A stretch of 64,000 nt of DNA from NCBI GenBank assembly GCA_033675265.1, contig JAUJYZ010000133.1, positions 169,501-233,500 of the forward strand, given 5' to 3'. This DNA comes from Actinostola sp. cb2023. Taxonomy: Eukaryota; Cnidaria; Anthozoa; Actiniaria; Actinostolidae. The position numbers and the translations under genes were made by a program. The notes below the pieces were generated by a model, which was not told where the DNA came from, did not search any database, and saw only the letters and a list, made by a program, of their open reading frames with translations. This document shows positions 49,178 through 60,300 of the stretch, piece after piece; the stretch's first letter is position 1, and each line of letters begins with the position of its first letter.

Positions 49178-49428
49178 ATTAAGGTTGTCCACCTCGGAAA
49201 AGCACATTTACACATTTAATTTACACATTCGAGCACTTCTAGAAAAGAAAGTATTTGCACTTGTCCGGCTGCCATGTCGGTAATCGTATTGACTCTGGGT
49301 TCCACTTGCGCAAAGCGAATATATAATATACAAATTTCCATAATATAGATAATATGAGACACGTGATTTTGAGAATGTGTAAAAGTGCAAATGTGCAAAT
49401 GTGCTTTTCCGAGGTGGACAACCTTAAT
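49178..49428. mobile_element. MITE with TIR attaaggttgtccacctcgg
   Basis: The ends attaaggttgtccacctcgg + aaaagcacatt and the inverse at 49398-49428 match exactly. The interior has overlapping frames of no coding value. Confidence 0.85.
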
Positions 49429-49839
49429 ATTCATATGCAGGCTTAGCCTCACTTCTGAGATAGAAAACAAAAGCAGAAATTAGAATAACAAAGCAACAAC
49501 TCCTGGATTTGAGGCTAAGCCCGCTTATGGATATTATTTAAGAGTCGTCAATATGCCAAGTGGAAATGAAGCGAAAGGATTCTCGCCTCACTCCCTTCGC
49601 GTCTTTTCGTCTCGTCTCGTCTCATTCTCTCGCGGTCCCAACGACTCGATCAAACTTCAACTCTTCTCGACGGAGTTTCACGAAGAAGTAGGAGCTGTTT
49701 TGCAGTGTAGGTCATTCCCAAAGAATTAACAAATTTCCATTTGCAATTTCTTTATTTCCTTCGATTATATTAAATTCGTTTTTGCCAATTGATTGCGTGA
49801 TTATATGCTAGTACCCAGGCCCTCACCATTCACCTTGCG

Positions 49840-49888
49840 TGACGTCATCAAATATGCGCGTGCTCATTATGACGTCATAATATATAAA
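49840..49888 (+). promoter_or_regulatory. Tropomyosin promoter: two CRE palindromes and TATA box
   Basis: tgacgtca occurs at 49840-49847 and 49870-49877. A TATA-like tatataaa lies at 49881-49888, 65 bp before the tropomyosin ATG. CRE sites bind CREB/ATF-type bZIP factors in animals. Use of these copies is inferred. Confidence 0.55.
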
Positions 49889-49952
49889 CATAACATTTCG
49901 CGAAGGAAAATTAAACCACCTTGCAGGGATTTTAAAAAACTTCACTTTTAAC

Positions 49953-52713
49953 ATGGAATCTCTGAAACAAAAACTGTTGCAACTCAGGCAAGATCTCGAG
50001 AATTCGACATTTCGTGCAGAACTGGCCGAAGACAAACTTGTCGCGGCCAAAGACAGAGTGGAGAAGGCAGAAGAGAGCGCTGGCTCGCTGGATCGAAGAA
50101 TTCGAAACACCCAAATTCAATTAGACATAATCGCAGCGAGGTTTGTAGATAGACAAAATCGGCTGCAGACAACTGAAAATGCTTGTAAGGAAATGGATGA
50201 GGAGATCGAGGTGCTGGTCGAGGAGGATGTGGACAGAATGGAAGACGAACGCGATTTGAAACATAGAGTGAGTATTAAATTGTATCTCCTGAGAAGGATA
50301 GAATTAAGGGAATTAATATTTATTTTTAAAAATTTAAATTTAATTTAAATTTTTTTATATATATTTTTATCTCTAAATTCTAGAACTTATATAAGAATCA
50401 GGAAGCTGTAAGGAATTAACCTCACAATTATATTGTAAATCCCATCTGAATACATTAACTTCACTTTCGAGGTATACCATGTTAAGCCGCATCTACACGA
50501 ACAAGTTTTCCTTGACAAGTTTTCCTTGACAAGTTTTCCTTGACAAGTTTTCCTTGACAAGGAAAAATTGACAATTTTTTGTCATCTACACGAGCAAGTT
50601 TTCCTTGACAAGGAAAAATTGGCGATGTTTTTGTCGTCTACACGAGCAAGTCTTCCTTGTCAAGGAAAACTTGTCAAGGAAAAGTTTGCTCGTGTAGATT
50701 CGGCTTTATCATGACTGTTATTTGAGAAGTCATTTCTCGTCTTTTTTTTCTTTCTAAGTTGTCAGGCTTCCTAGTTAATAGCTAGGTTGATTATCTTTGC
50801 CTATTTTTGTGTCTATGGCTTTAAGAATAATGAGGAAATGGAAAGATTTTATAGCTTAGAACTGTATGAATAATACGTGTAAGAAGTCAATACAAGATTG
50901 ACAAGATAAAAGGTTGTCACCTGCCACGCAGTAGGTGCTATCAGCTATTGTGAATTCCATCCATGGGCCGATCTACAGCAGTATAGTATACACCTATTTC
51001 GAATATCGTTGTCCGGGCCGAAAGCAACAAGCAAGAAGCTTAGTGCTACCCTCGTAAAATAAAGGCTTTATTATTATTATTATTATTAAGCTGACGTCGT
51101 GACGACTGCAAAGGAATTTGGGAATCTCCTAATTAATTAATTTATCCGTGGTACTTGAGAAGTTATCCCTACGAGCGTTGAATAGCAATCATTTGGAACT
51201 TTTCGGCCATTTGAAAATGCATGTTGTCAAAATGTCTACGGATGAATAAATGAATAAGGAGAAAGTCCCAAAGTCCTTTGCGGTCGTCAGCTTCTTGCTT
51301 GTTGCTTTCGGCGGGGACAACGATTTTTGGAATAGGTGTATTAAAAACACTAGGATAGACAGGGCCGTACATAACCCAAAATTCAAGGGGGAGGCAGTAC
51401 GTATCAGTAACAGCAAAAAAATGGTACAATTCTTTTACAGTTTTTTGTATCTTTTTCGCTTTGCTAATAATAATTTCCTAAGGGGGCAGTCCCCCCTGCC
51501 CCCTGCCCCTATACTCAGTAAAGCGCATTTGATCATCTTGCCATAAAAATGCGCTATAGAAATTAATAAATAGCCAGCATTCACTTCGGTCTTGGCTTGA
51601 CGCTTGTTGCTTTGAACGCGACGACGGTTTTTTGATACTGATTGAACTCAAAACTTCACACACAGTCATTCTCAAAAACGTTGTCCAGATGAAAAGACTG
51701 CAATACTACAATAAAGTCACGTGATTCATTATGTATTCAATTTTCTCGCGTGGAATTTCAATTTGAGATGCAAAAGTACACGGCATTGTGAGAACTGAAT
51801 GTAATGGCGCTGGTATCAACTCGCAGTTCTGTGCGCAGAAATTGAAAACATAATGAATCACGTGACTTTATTGTAGTATTGTAGTCTTTTCATCTGGACA
51901 ACATTTTTGAGAATGCATGACTGTATATAACTAAAGATTCCTAATAAACTGAGCAAAGTTAGACTTAGTTACATGCCGAAGATTCGTGGCCTGGGTTCGA
52001 AGGCGTGACGTCTGCTTCATCTGCCGCACCCTTATACCTATTGTGACGTCATAATGACGTTTTACAACTGATCTACAAGTACCCTTCTGTGAAACACTTT
52101 GTGACGTTTATATCCTCAAATAAGATGATGAGATGAGGAAGTGGCTAAGTGACCTGGCAATTTGTTAACCTCAGCTAATGCTAGTGGACTGGGGAGAGGG
52201 GAAGGACTGGGGAGAGGTGCGGGAGAGTTGGGAGGAAAGGTGTGAGGGGAGGGGTGAACTACTATTGCAGTAACCATATATGGTATTGCTTTTGATTTCT
52301 AGATAAAAGAAGCAAATGAGTTCCAAACCGTTGTGCAAATGGAATACGAAGCTTCTCTGAGGAAATCCAAAGTCATGGATGATAAAAGAAAGCAAGTTGA
52401 ACAACGAGAGCAAGATTTATCCACACAACAACACACTTTGTCCGACCAGTTGGAGAATTTGTCCGAAAATCTGAAAAAACTTCGCAAAGAAAAGGCAAAA
52501 ACCACCAAGAAAAATGAACTGGAGAAACAGTTCTTGTCACTGAAGCAAAAGTGCCTGGAGGCTGATCTTCGTCGCGAAGCCACGGAGAGAAAATCACAAA
52601 TACTAGAGAAGGAACTCTTGAAACTTAAAACTGAGATGGACGAGATTAAAGCTACTAAAAACGAGGCTGAGTTTGAATTGAGAGGATTACTGGATGTCTT
52701 GAATACAGTATAA
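49953..52713 (+). CDS. TPM: Tropomyosin-like coiled-coil protein, two exons
   Basis: Exons 49953-50267 and 52303-52713 join in phase 0 to give 241 residues. The protein is one continuous heptad coiled coil with no Pro and almost no Gly. The segments AELAEDKLVAAKDRVEKAEE, AGSLDRRIRNTQIQLDIIAA and EEIEVLVEEDVDRMEDERDL + KHRIKEAN align with tropomyosin's AELAES..., SLNRRIQLVEEELD and MKVIENRALKDEEKMELQE...LKEA. Vertebrate muscle tropomyosin is 284 residues; some cnidarian forms are near 242. The classic C-terminal [15 protein letters not shown] block is not recognisable, so this is a divergent member. It probably binds actin filaments. The donor is CATAGA|GTGAGT and the acceptor TGATTTCTAG|ATA. 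AATAAA overlaps the end of the CDS region (52714). The 2-kb intron holds five repeats. Confidence 0.82.
50482..50708. mobile_element. MITE of ttttccttgacaag repeats (copy 3)
   Basis: The intact ends taagccgcatctacacgaac and gctcgtgtagattcggctt are inverted. This is the best-preserved copy of the family at 32013. It lies in the tropomyosin intron. Confidence 0.85.
50990..51343. mobile_element. MITE with TIR tacacctatttcgaatatcg
   Basis: The left end tacacctatttcgaatatcg + ttgtccgggccgaaagcaac is inverted at 51290-51343 (gttgctttcggcggggacaa, ggaataggtgta). A TTA run near 51070 resembles a nested retroposon tail. It lies in the tropomyosin intron. Confidence 0.75.
51360..51515. mobile_element. 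MITE with TIR cagggccgtac (copy 4, reversed)
   Basis: cagggccgtacataacccaa and the poly-C end show the family of 14903-15080 in opposite orientation. The right TIR is degraded. Confidence 0.65.
51664..51923. mobile_element. Tc1/mariner-type MITE, TIR cagtcattctcaaaaa (copy 2)
   Basis: Same family as 8048-8304 but inserted in opposite orientation. The right end has a short catg insertion (gagaatgcatgactg). It lies in the tropomyosin intron. Confidence 0.85.
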
Positions 52714-53185
52714 ATAAAGAGAGACACATCACTGAAGACATGTTTAGATGTCTATGAGGACTGATATACATATAATAACTACTTCTCTCTCATAAAAAAA
52801 ACATGGCACACATGTTCTCGATATGCATGGCTCAGTGCCCCATCCCGACTGCCTAATTGCTCACATGGCCTTAATTGTACCCAGTAACTTCTCACGGACA
52901 AACAGTTCTCATATACATTGATCGTAAGGATTGGCAGTCGTCGCATTTTATGAAGTCACCCCCGCTATTTCGGGCACTCGATGGACGAGCAAATGCGCTG
53001 CATTGTTTGTAATATCGAGGTCCAAACGCCATGTATGGTGTCCAAAGGGATATACACCTAATTATTGGTAATACGACCACTCTTTCTCGTGGTGCCCGTA
53101 TTAGCGGGGTGGGACTATGCCTGCATGTATTTACTTGTTGTCTCAGCATGAACAACTGATACATTGTATTTTAATACTATCTTAA

Positions 53186-54198
53186 CCCTTTGACACCCAG
53201 AGATTTTTGAGTTTTTTAGCGATTTTCTGGACCTAATCACGTCATAGGAAATTTCGATTCCATATAGGGGGTTTTCATGGAAATCTTGACAGTTCTGAAA
53301 GCCCACGGGCTCAGGTTCTGACGTAATCTTTCTCTTGTCGTGAATCTCCACGAGGAACAGCATCTCGTAGCTACTAGGAGCGGCCAATTTTGCATTTTTA
53401 GAGTGTTTATAGCCATTATTCACCACAGAAGCCCCCAGGACAGCATCATTAAGCTTGACTGGTGTGGTAGAGACCGTTCTCCTGGAAGAAATCAGGAGTT
53501 TAGATACGAATTCACGAACACATTTCGACATTGCCGTTTGGAAATTCAAAATGGTGGACTCAAGTGTGAAATCGTCTCTCTGGTCTTTCTGTGGTGGATT
53601 CCAGGACCTACAAAGGCATTTTTGGCGACTTTGGACTTGTAAAGAATGCAACCGGTGCAATATTTTGCCTGTAGGACCGAGTGGCTCGACACTCTATATA
53701 TTCTTAAAAAACAGAGATTCGGGGAGATCTATGCCGAAATTCCCGGATGTTTCCCGGCATCCTTTTCGGGCGTGCAGAAGGAAAACACGTGTTAGCGAAA
53801 GTGGTCCTAAGGAAATGGCTATTGTTCGGCGAGTTAAGGAAAAGAGAGGGCAAAATTCACGACTATATCAAGAAGAGAGATGGAAGTTTGCTGAGAAAGT
53901 GGCGTTTTGTTTCGCAAGGATGTATTTTGGAAGAAAATCCAAGTCAAATGTCGGTCATTTTCGAGGTGTAAAATTGCGTCAAAAACACGCATTTTTGATT
54001 TTTATGGCAAACAAATTGAACTAATGCCCAGAAATCGGACCTGTAAGTCAGTTTACTTGAGGTTAAAATATGAAGAGTTATCTAGTTGTCACAAATAACT
54101 GGCCATGAGATCGATGTTACGAAAATTCAGAAAGTTAGAATTTTTAAAAGCAGTATCGATTTTTACGGGCGGTTTCGGGCGCCGTGGGAGTCAAAGGG
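53186..54198. mobile_element. piggyBac-like non-autonomous element flanked by TTAA
   Basis: TTAA lies at 53182-53185 and 54199-54202. The ends CCCTTTGACACCC and GGGAGTCAAAGGG are inverted (one mismatch). TTAA target sites with CCC ends are diagnostic of piggyBac-type elements. The 181- and 189-codon frames inside show no transposase motif and partly mirror each other, so I treat them as non-coding. Segments are shared with 4860-5425. Confidence 0.78.
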
Positions 54199-54419
54199 TT
54201 AATACTAAAACACACCGATAAATTCCAAGGCCTTGTCGACTTGCTTTCTAATTAAAATTGCCTGGACTTGTTTTGCCTGTACTATACTATCTCAAAATGA
54301 GGGCCACGAGTATGTTTCCTTTTTTCTTCTTTTTAGCAAACGACTGTAACTGAATGGGATGTTTCTAATAGTATTTTAATTCCATCCTTCAACACTGTAT
54401 GCAAAGGGGAGTACCGGTA

Positions 54420-55232
54420 GTATATATACCCGACATAGCGGAATTTGTAGGGGAGGGATGGTTGATATAGGACAGACCACCCCTCCCCTACAATTCCGCT
54501 ATATCGGGGGGGGGGGTGTACTACCAGGTAATGTACATATATAGTACAAGGCATACAATGCTGCTCCTGGCGTGCATGAGGTTGATAAAAATATAGACCA
54601 CCCCTCCCCTACAAATTCCACCGGGGTGTATACTACTAAGGGACATATACATATACAATACAAGGACTACAATGCTGCTCCTGGCATGCATGAAGCTGAT
54701 AAAAAGATAGACCACCCCTCCCCTACAAATTCCACCGGGGTATATACTACTAAGTGGCATGTACATATAATATAATACAAGGACTACAATGCTGTCCCCG
54801 ACATGCATGTGGTCGATCGATAAAAATATAGACCACCCCTCCCCTACAAATTCCACCGGGGTATATACTATTAAGGGGCATGTATATATATAATACAAGG
54901 CCTACAATGCTGCTCCTGCCATGCATGAGGTCAATCGATAAAAAGATAGACCACCCCTCCCAAATTCCACCGGGGTGTATACTACTAAGTGGCATGTATA
55001 TATATATAATACAAGGACTACAATGCTGTCCCTGACATGCAAGTGGTAGATAAATAGATAGACCATGCGCACCCCTCCCCTACAAATTCCGCCATATCGA
55101 GGGTGTATACTACTAAGGGGCATGTGCTATATAATAGAAGGACTACAATGGTGCCCCTTGACATGCATAAGGTTGATAAAAAGATAGACCACCTCTCCCC
55201 TACAAATTCCGCCATATCGGGGGGGGGGGGGG
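54420..55232. repeat. Minisatellite of about 117 bp, seven copies
   Basis: Each unit contains gaccacccctcccctacaaa + ttcc, a tactactaag...catgtatatata part and acaaggactacaatgctg. The first unit carries an inverted partner (ggaatttgtaggggaggg), forming a hairpin. The last ends in a poly-G run. Confidence 0.93.
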
Positions 55233-55977
55233 GGTACTACTATATTTCACGCGGAAACTCGGGATCAACAGCGCGAAATCCACCAGAATCCACTCAGAAA
55301 ACGTTTCATCAGCTGAAATGCACGTACCCCTGCATGGAGGGCAGTTTTGTTTCTCAGTCGAAGGTATTGATAATGAGATTCAAGGACTTTTAACAGCTGA
55401 TTGATATCAATACTAATATTCAACAACAACAACAAAATATTCAACACTGATTTTGTGATGCATATTTCATGAAGCTACAATCAGGATATAACTGGTCATA
55501 TCTTCAATACGTACAGAAAAAAGATGCCGCTACAGAGTCGTGTGAAACCTACGGTACCGTGACACTCAAATGGCTTCCTTTCTGAACCAATCAAAAAGCG
55601 TGCTAATCCATCTAAATCAAACGGCTCTTTCAATGCGGCGCGACACGGTACCGTAACTTCCCCACTCATACGAAAACGACTCTGTATACTAAAATACTGC
55701 GGTAACATGCTTTAAACTCAGTTTCTACAATGTTACAACCATACTATAACGATATATTAAACAATATTAAATATTACTTTTTAAAATAACAATGCTAACA
55801 TGCAGTGCCTATAAATGATATTGATCGCGTCAAGCGAACAGAGACCTTACAACATTCGATATCCGCCTAATTCTCGAACTTGTAAAAAGTGTAACTCTTA
55901 GCAAATAACTGAGAGATGTGGAAAATATTTAAACATGAGCTCAAACTGCACCAACCAAAACGCCTAAAATTATGAGT
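55233..55977. other. Interval without a gene; one dispersed repeat
   Basis: 55300-55405 is a copy of the cagctga-ended repeat seen at 13080 and 61780. The rest shows nothing I can support. Confidence 0.5.
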
Positions 55978-56150
55978 CATAAGGTCCCTTTTGACTTGAC
56001 ACAACCCAAATAATTATAAGAACATTGTCATCTGATGATTTTACAATACTACAATATGAAGTACAGCAATTTAAGAAAAGTATATTACAATCAAGTAGAT
56101 CAATATATAGGGTGCATTATGGGTAATACAAAAAATACAATATATATATA
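55978..56150. repeat. Single 118-bp satellite monomer beside the TPR-CHAT gene
   Basis: ggtcccttttgacttgacac + aacccaaataattata followed by aagaacattgtcatctgatg ... gggtgcattatgggtaatac matches the start of the array at 62305-62470. The gene's 3' flank and the array about 6 kb away therefore share both satellite and flank. Confidence 0.9.
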
Positions 56151-56207
56151 AGTGTATATCCCGTCCAAGGCGTTGACTTAAGAAGGGAATTCCCAATGCA
56201 AGAGTGT

Positions 56208-59200
56208 CTACGAACGGGAAGTCGGCTGACTGTCTCGAAGGACTGAAAGTCTCTCACGGTCGATGGTGACGTCATCACCCATCAGGAAAAATCCACTCCA
56301 CTTCATGGGGTCATGTGGATACTTCTTTCTCATGTCGTTGATTGTAAGATGCAGGCTCTCACTTGCGCTTCGCCTTTGGTCCCAATCCAGCAGATAGGTG
56401 TAAAATGTCTCCATGAATTCGCATGTAGTATTGTCATCAACCTTCCAGCGTGATACTAGCACAGCGCTAGCTCCGGCAGCCAAGAATGCACGAGCGATGC
56501 CGACTACACCTTCTGCGCTGACCTCTCCACGTCCACTGTTGCAACCACTTAACACGACCAAGCGAGCACGCACTTTAGTCTTCATTACTTCTTCAGGCTT
56601 GAGAAGATAATTGTACTCTTCATCCTCGGGAGCTCTTTCTTTCTTGGAAGCCAGGATGATTACAGATTTGAAGAGGCTAATGTGGCATGCTAAATGAATG
56701 ATACATACCTCTGGTAACCTCTCCAAGACAGCGGATTTGGTTGCTTGGCGTCCAATCAATGGTTGAACGCCTCCAATGAGTTCAGCAATTCTTACTGCCT
56801 CCTTACGTGACCCTGGCAAGTCAATAAGGTCTGGAATTTCGTCGTTTGTGGGATCACCGATGATCAGAGATCCTGAATGGGAGTGGTAGTCTTCTGGGAC
56901 GCGAAGATGAAGAGTTAGATTGGTTAGTGACGGAGAGAACCTCAGGCGTTTATCTTGTGAGAGGTAGCGCTGCGTGGTGGGGTGTTGAAGAGCAGCGAAA
57001 GGCAATGAGTACAGTGGGCCTTCAGGGATGATGACAATCTCAGGTGCTGTTATTTTGCTCAGAAAAGGAGAAAGCAGGCCGTCGTAAAGCTTTTCAAGAC
57101 GCCGATTCATGTCGCTGGATGCGTTATTACTTGCAGTGCCATCATAACAACTATTGTCGTCATTTTCTGATGGTGGTCCAGCTCTCATCGCTCCACAGCA
57201 ATAATCTTGGTGTCTGCTCGTGTCTTGATCGTCTTCATCAACCATTGCTCTGCTCTTAAAACTGCTCGGTATTGCATCCTCATGACCCCCTAACGCGTCG
57301 ATGAATTCCGCATCAATGTTAAGGCAATGAAAGTCCAGAGAGGCACAATTCTCACCATTGTCACCCTCGGTGCTTTGTACTACAAATATCCACAAGCAGC
57401 TGTAGTGCAAGGCGTAGAACAGAATAGCGTAGTTATTGGTATTAACAAGCGACGCAATCTTCTCCATTGATATCTCAGCTTCCTCGCCAATTACATCCTT
57501 TCGGATCTTGTGCTTGGACAGTAGTTGATATGTCAGTGCTTTTGCACGACAACGGTCCAAAATTAGCAGGGCTTCCTCTTTATCATCCGATTCCATAAGT
57601 ACTCTGGATAAGTTCTTATACGCTGTGGTGTAACCTTCCACCACGGATATTTGGTTCTTGTCGACATGAAGAGTATCGAAAAAACTTTCAAAGTCCATGA
57701 CTGATTTTCTTAGCAACTCCTCTGCATTGCTGTTATCCGAAACAACATCAAACATTGTGCCAAGCGCACACCACATCATTGTACCCAAATCTTTGTCAGT
57801 TTCAATCATATTCAGTTTATGGAGATGATCTAAGCCATCTAATTCTGCAATTGCCGCTTGTATGGGTTTCATGACAAGATCTTCATACTCGGCTGTTATA
57901 ACGTCACCTGATTCGTTCTTGGACAGAGCTTTTACAAGGGCGTTAAAAGTTTCCACCATTTTAAGCAATTTTTTAAACTTCATTTTTTCTAAATCGAAGT
58001 TTGTTTGATTTACTAGGAAGAGAAGTAAGTCAGACAATAGTTGATTTAAACATTCTTCAGATGAATCTATAAATTCACACAATTTATATGCTGTTTGATC
58101 ACAATATTCCCCCCGAAACTTCGGAATGTCGACAGCGGCAGAGTACAAATATTGTTGATAGTTGTAGATACATTCGTCTCTCAACTGATCAAATGAGCAA
58201 ATCCGCGGGAAAGCTTCACTATCAAAATCTTCAGTCGCCAAAGCAAAAATTTCATCTACTCTTCGCTGTGCTGCCGTCTGTTTTTCCTTGTCAACAATTT
58301 CATTGGCAACTTCTCCTGCTTTGCCTAAGAATGTCTGACCATCTTCAGTGTTGTTCATCAAGAAATGCAGCCTTGCCATGCTTAAGTAAGCCTCCGTCAG
58401 AAAGAGCCTGTCATCAATTGTTTCTGCTAGTTCACAAGCTTTTATATTGTGTGAAACAGCTTTTTCGTATTGGCATACAATAGAAAATTTCAAGCAATTG
58501 CTTATCTCCATGATAAAATCTGCATATGTTTGAATTTCATTGCCTCCTATTTGCTTGGCGATATCAGTCAGTTTCTTACTATACAGAATAAACTCGTCGA
58601 CACATGGAGGGTCCTCTGAGTAATACACTTTCAGTAGTAATACACATGCTTTCAACTCCGTAACTTTGTCAGGTAGTGAATGAGCTATGTCATTGCAAGA
58701 GGAACCATACAAAAGGACATCATCGTATCGTTTCAGATAGTAATAAGCGCTCTCAAGAACAAAACATGCCTTCATCTCATGGTATTTGTCGCCAGTTTCC
58801 TTGGCTATCTCAAGGCATCTCTTGCCATGTACAATAGCATCATCGTATTGATTCAGTGATAGGCAGGCATCCCCCAATGTCATACACGCCTTCATCTCGA
58901 CATCCTTGACACCATTGTTCATAGCGATGCTAATGCACATGTTGCCAAACTGAATGGATAAGTTGTAATCGTGCAATGAAGCATAGGCTTTCTCAAGTAT
59001 TAAATATACTTTCATCTGACCTTGTGTGTCACGTGTTGACTGAGTGGTATTTTCAAGATATTTCTCGCAAAATAAAATTGCCTCACGATATTCAAGCAAT
59101 GAGTAGTAAATTTCTGCCAATAGCACACATGCCTTTATCTCAATCAGTTCGTCACCAATTTCCTTGGCGATTGCAACACATTTTTTCCCATGCCAGAGAG

Positions 59201-59597
59201 CCTGCCTCAGTTGATTACTATTGTTAATAGCATTTCCCATAATTGCATAATGTACCTTCGCCTCGAACTGTCTGTCATCGTCTTCATCAGAGATCATTAA
59301 TTTAGCTTCGTCGACGGAGTATTCTTCAGCAATTTGCATAACAAACGCAATGCATTTCTCTCTATACATACCAGCATCGTGATCGTGATGAAGCGAAGTG
59401 CAAGCAAGCCACAATTCTAACGATGCTTCCATCTCAAACTGAAACTGTACTTGACCAAGTGTCTGAGCGATCTCGAGGCATCTCATTCCTTTGTCAATTG
59501 CATCGGGGAACTTCCTGAGTCTATTGTAGACCTTGCTTTGCAAAAGTAAGTTCTTCATCCTGTCAGTGAGCTCTTCGTTCATAATTCCTGTATCCAT
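56208..59597 (-). CDS. TPR-CHAT domain protein (TTC28-like class), intronless
   Basis: One uninterrupted frame gives 1,129 residues from the ATG at 59597-59595. The frame extends five codons upstream only through a GTG. Residues about 10-470 are tandem TPR units, for example the runs AIVHGKRCLEIAKETGD and HGKKCVAIAKEIGDELIEIK. A helical region follows. Next come DRCRAKAL (681-688), an acidic linker with DEDDQD, and a CHAT domain at about 830-1110. CHAT is a caspase-like (clan CD) peptidase fold. The two residues expected to be catalytic are present: His972 in IIHLACH and Cys1019 in VVLSGCNSGRG. Proteins of this architecture are expanded in cnidarians and lancelets, and their cellular role is poorly known. 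Bacterial CHAT proteases act in defence and cell-death pathways, so a protease role is plausible but inferred. The lack of introns contrasts with its neighbours and suggests retroposition or horizontal origin. Confidence 0.95.
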   Translation of the reverse strand: MDTGIMNEELTDRMKNLLLQSKVYNRLRKFPDAIDKGMRCLEIAQTLGQVQFQFEMEASLELWLACTSLHHDHDAGMYREKCIAFVMQIAEEYSVDEAKLMISDEDDDRQFEAKVHYAIMGNAINNSNQLRQALWHGKKCVAIAKEIGDELIEIKACVLLAEIYYSLLEYREAILFCEKYLENTTQSTRDTQGQMKVYLILEKAYASLHDYNLSIQFGNMCISIAMNNGVKDVEMKACMTLGDACLSLNQYDDAIVHGKRCLEIAKETGDKYHEMKACFVLESAYYYLKRYDDVLLYGSSCNDIAHSLPDKVTELKACVLLLKVYYSEDPPCVDEFILYSKKLTDIAKQIGGNEIQTYADFIMEISNCLKFSIVCQYEKAVSHNIKACELAETIDDRLFLTEAYLSMARLHFLMNNTEDGQTFLGKAGEVANEIVDKEKQTAAQRRVDEIFALATEDFDSEAFPRICSFDQLRDECIYNYQQYLYSAAVDIPKFRGEYCDQTAYKLCEFIDSSEECLNQLLSDLLLFLVNQTNFDLEKMKFKKLLKMVETFNALVKALSKNESGDVITAEYEDLVMKPIQAAIAELDGLDHLHKLNMIETDKDLGTMMWCALGTMFDVVSDNSNAEELLRKSVMDFESFFDTLHVDKNQISVVEGYTTAYKNLSRVLMESDDKEEALLILDRCRAKALTYQLLSKHKIRKDVIGEEAEISMEKIASLVNTNNYAILFYALHYSCLWIFVVQSTEGDNGENCASLDFHCLNIDAEFIDALGGHEDAIPSSFKSRAMVDEDDQDTSRHQDYCCGAMRAGPPSENDDNSCYDGTASNNASSDMNRRLEKLYDGLLSPFLSKITAPEIVIIPEGPLYSLPFAALQHPTTQRYLSQDKRLRFSPSLTNLTLHLRVPEDYHSHSGSLIIGDPTNDEIPDLIDLPGSRKEAVRIAELIGGVQPLIGRQATKSAVLERLPEVCIIHLACHISLFKSVIILASKKERAPEDEEYNYLLKPEEVMKTKVRARLVVLSGCNSGRGEVSAEGVVGIARAFLAAGASAVLVSRWKVDDNTTCEFMETFYTYLLDWDQRRSASESLHLTINDMRKKYPHDPMKWSGFFLMGDDVTIDRERLSVLRDSQPTSRS

Positions 59598-59754
59598 TGC
59601 ACTTCTTCTCACTTACTTGATTTTCGTTTTCAATATAACATCTTTGAGCAAGTGTCTCCTATGCAAAACCATTAAAGGACTATTAAAATGTATTTTCGAA
59701 AGTGATGGTTCGTTGTGTTGTACTTTTATTGATGACAAAAAATTCATTGGAACT

Positions 59755-60300
59755 TCATTTCATGAGCAATTCATGGCAAATTCATGCCGGCAAATTCATG
59801 GGAACTTCATGAGAAATTCATGAGAAATTCATGAGAAATTCATGAGAAATTCATGGGAAATTCATGAGATGGGAAATTCATGAGATTCATGAGAATTCAT
59901 GGAATTCATGGGAAATTCATGAGGAAATTCATGAGGAGAAATTCATGGGAAATTCATGGAAATTCATGGGGATTCATGGGAAATTCATTGGAAATTTGGG
60001 AAATTCATGGGAAATTCAAATTCATGGGAAATTCATTCATGGAAATTCATGGGAAATTCATGGGAAATTCATGAGAAATTCATGAGAAATTCATGAGAAA
60101 TTCATGGGAAATTCATTGGAAATTCATGAGAAATTCATGGGAAATTCATGGGAAATTCATGGGAAATTCATGGGAAATTCATGGGAAATTCATGGGAAAT
60201 TCATGAATTCATGAAATTCATGAGAAATTCATGACGACAATTCATTGGAAATTCATGGGAAATTCATTGAAACTTTATTGGAACTTCATTGGCAATACAT
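59755..60300. repeat. Degenerate 11-13-bp minisatellite gggaaattcat
   Basis: About 45 copies of gaaattcatgg with gag/ggg variation lie about 160 bp upstream of the TPR-CHAT start. The word ggaaattcattggaaatt also occurs (on the other strand) in the 30445-30725 array. Confidence 0.93.

Noticed and set aside
53115..53660. 181-residue minus-strand frame
   Set aside because: It crosses the border of the TTAA-flanked element and shows no transposase motif.
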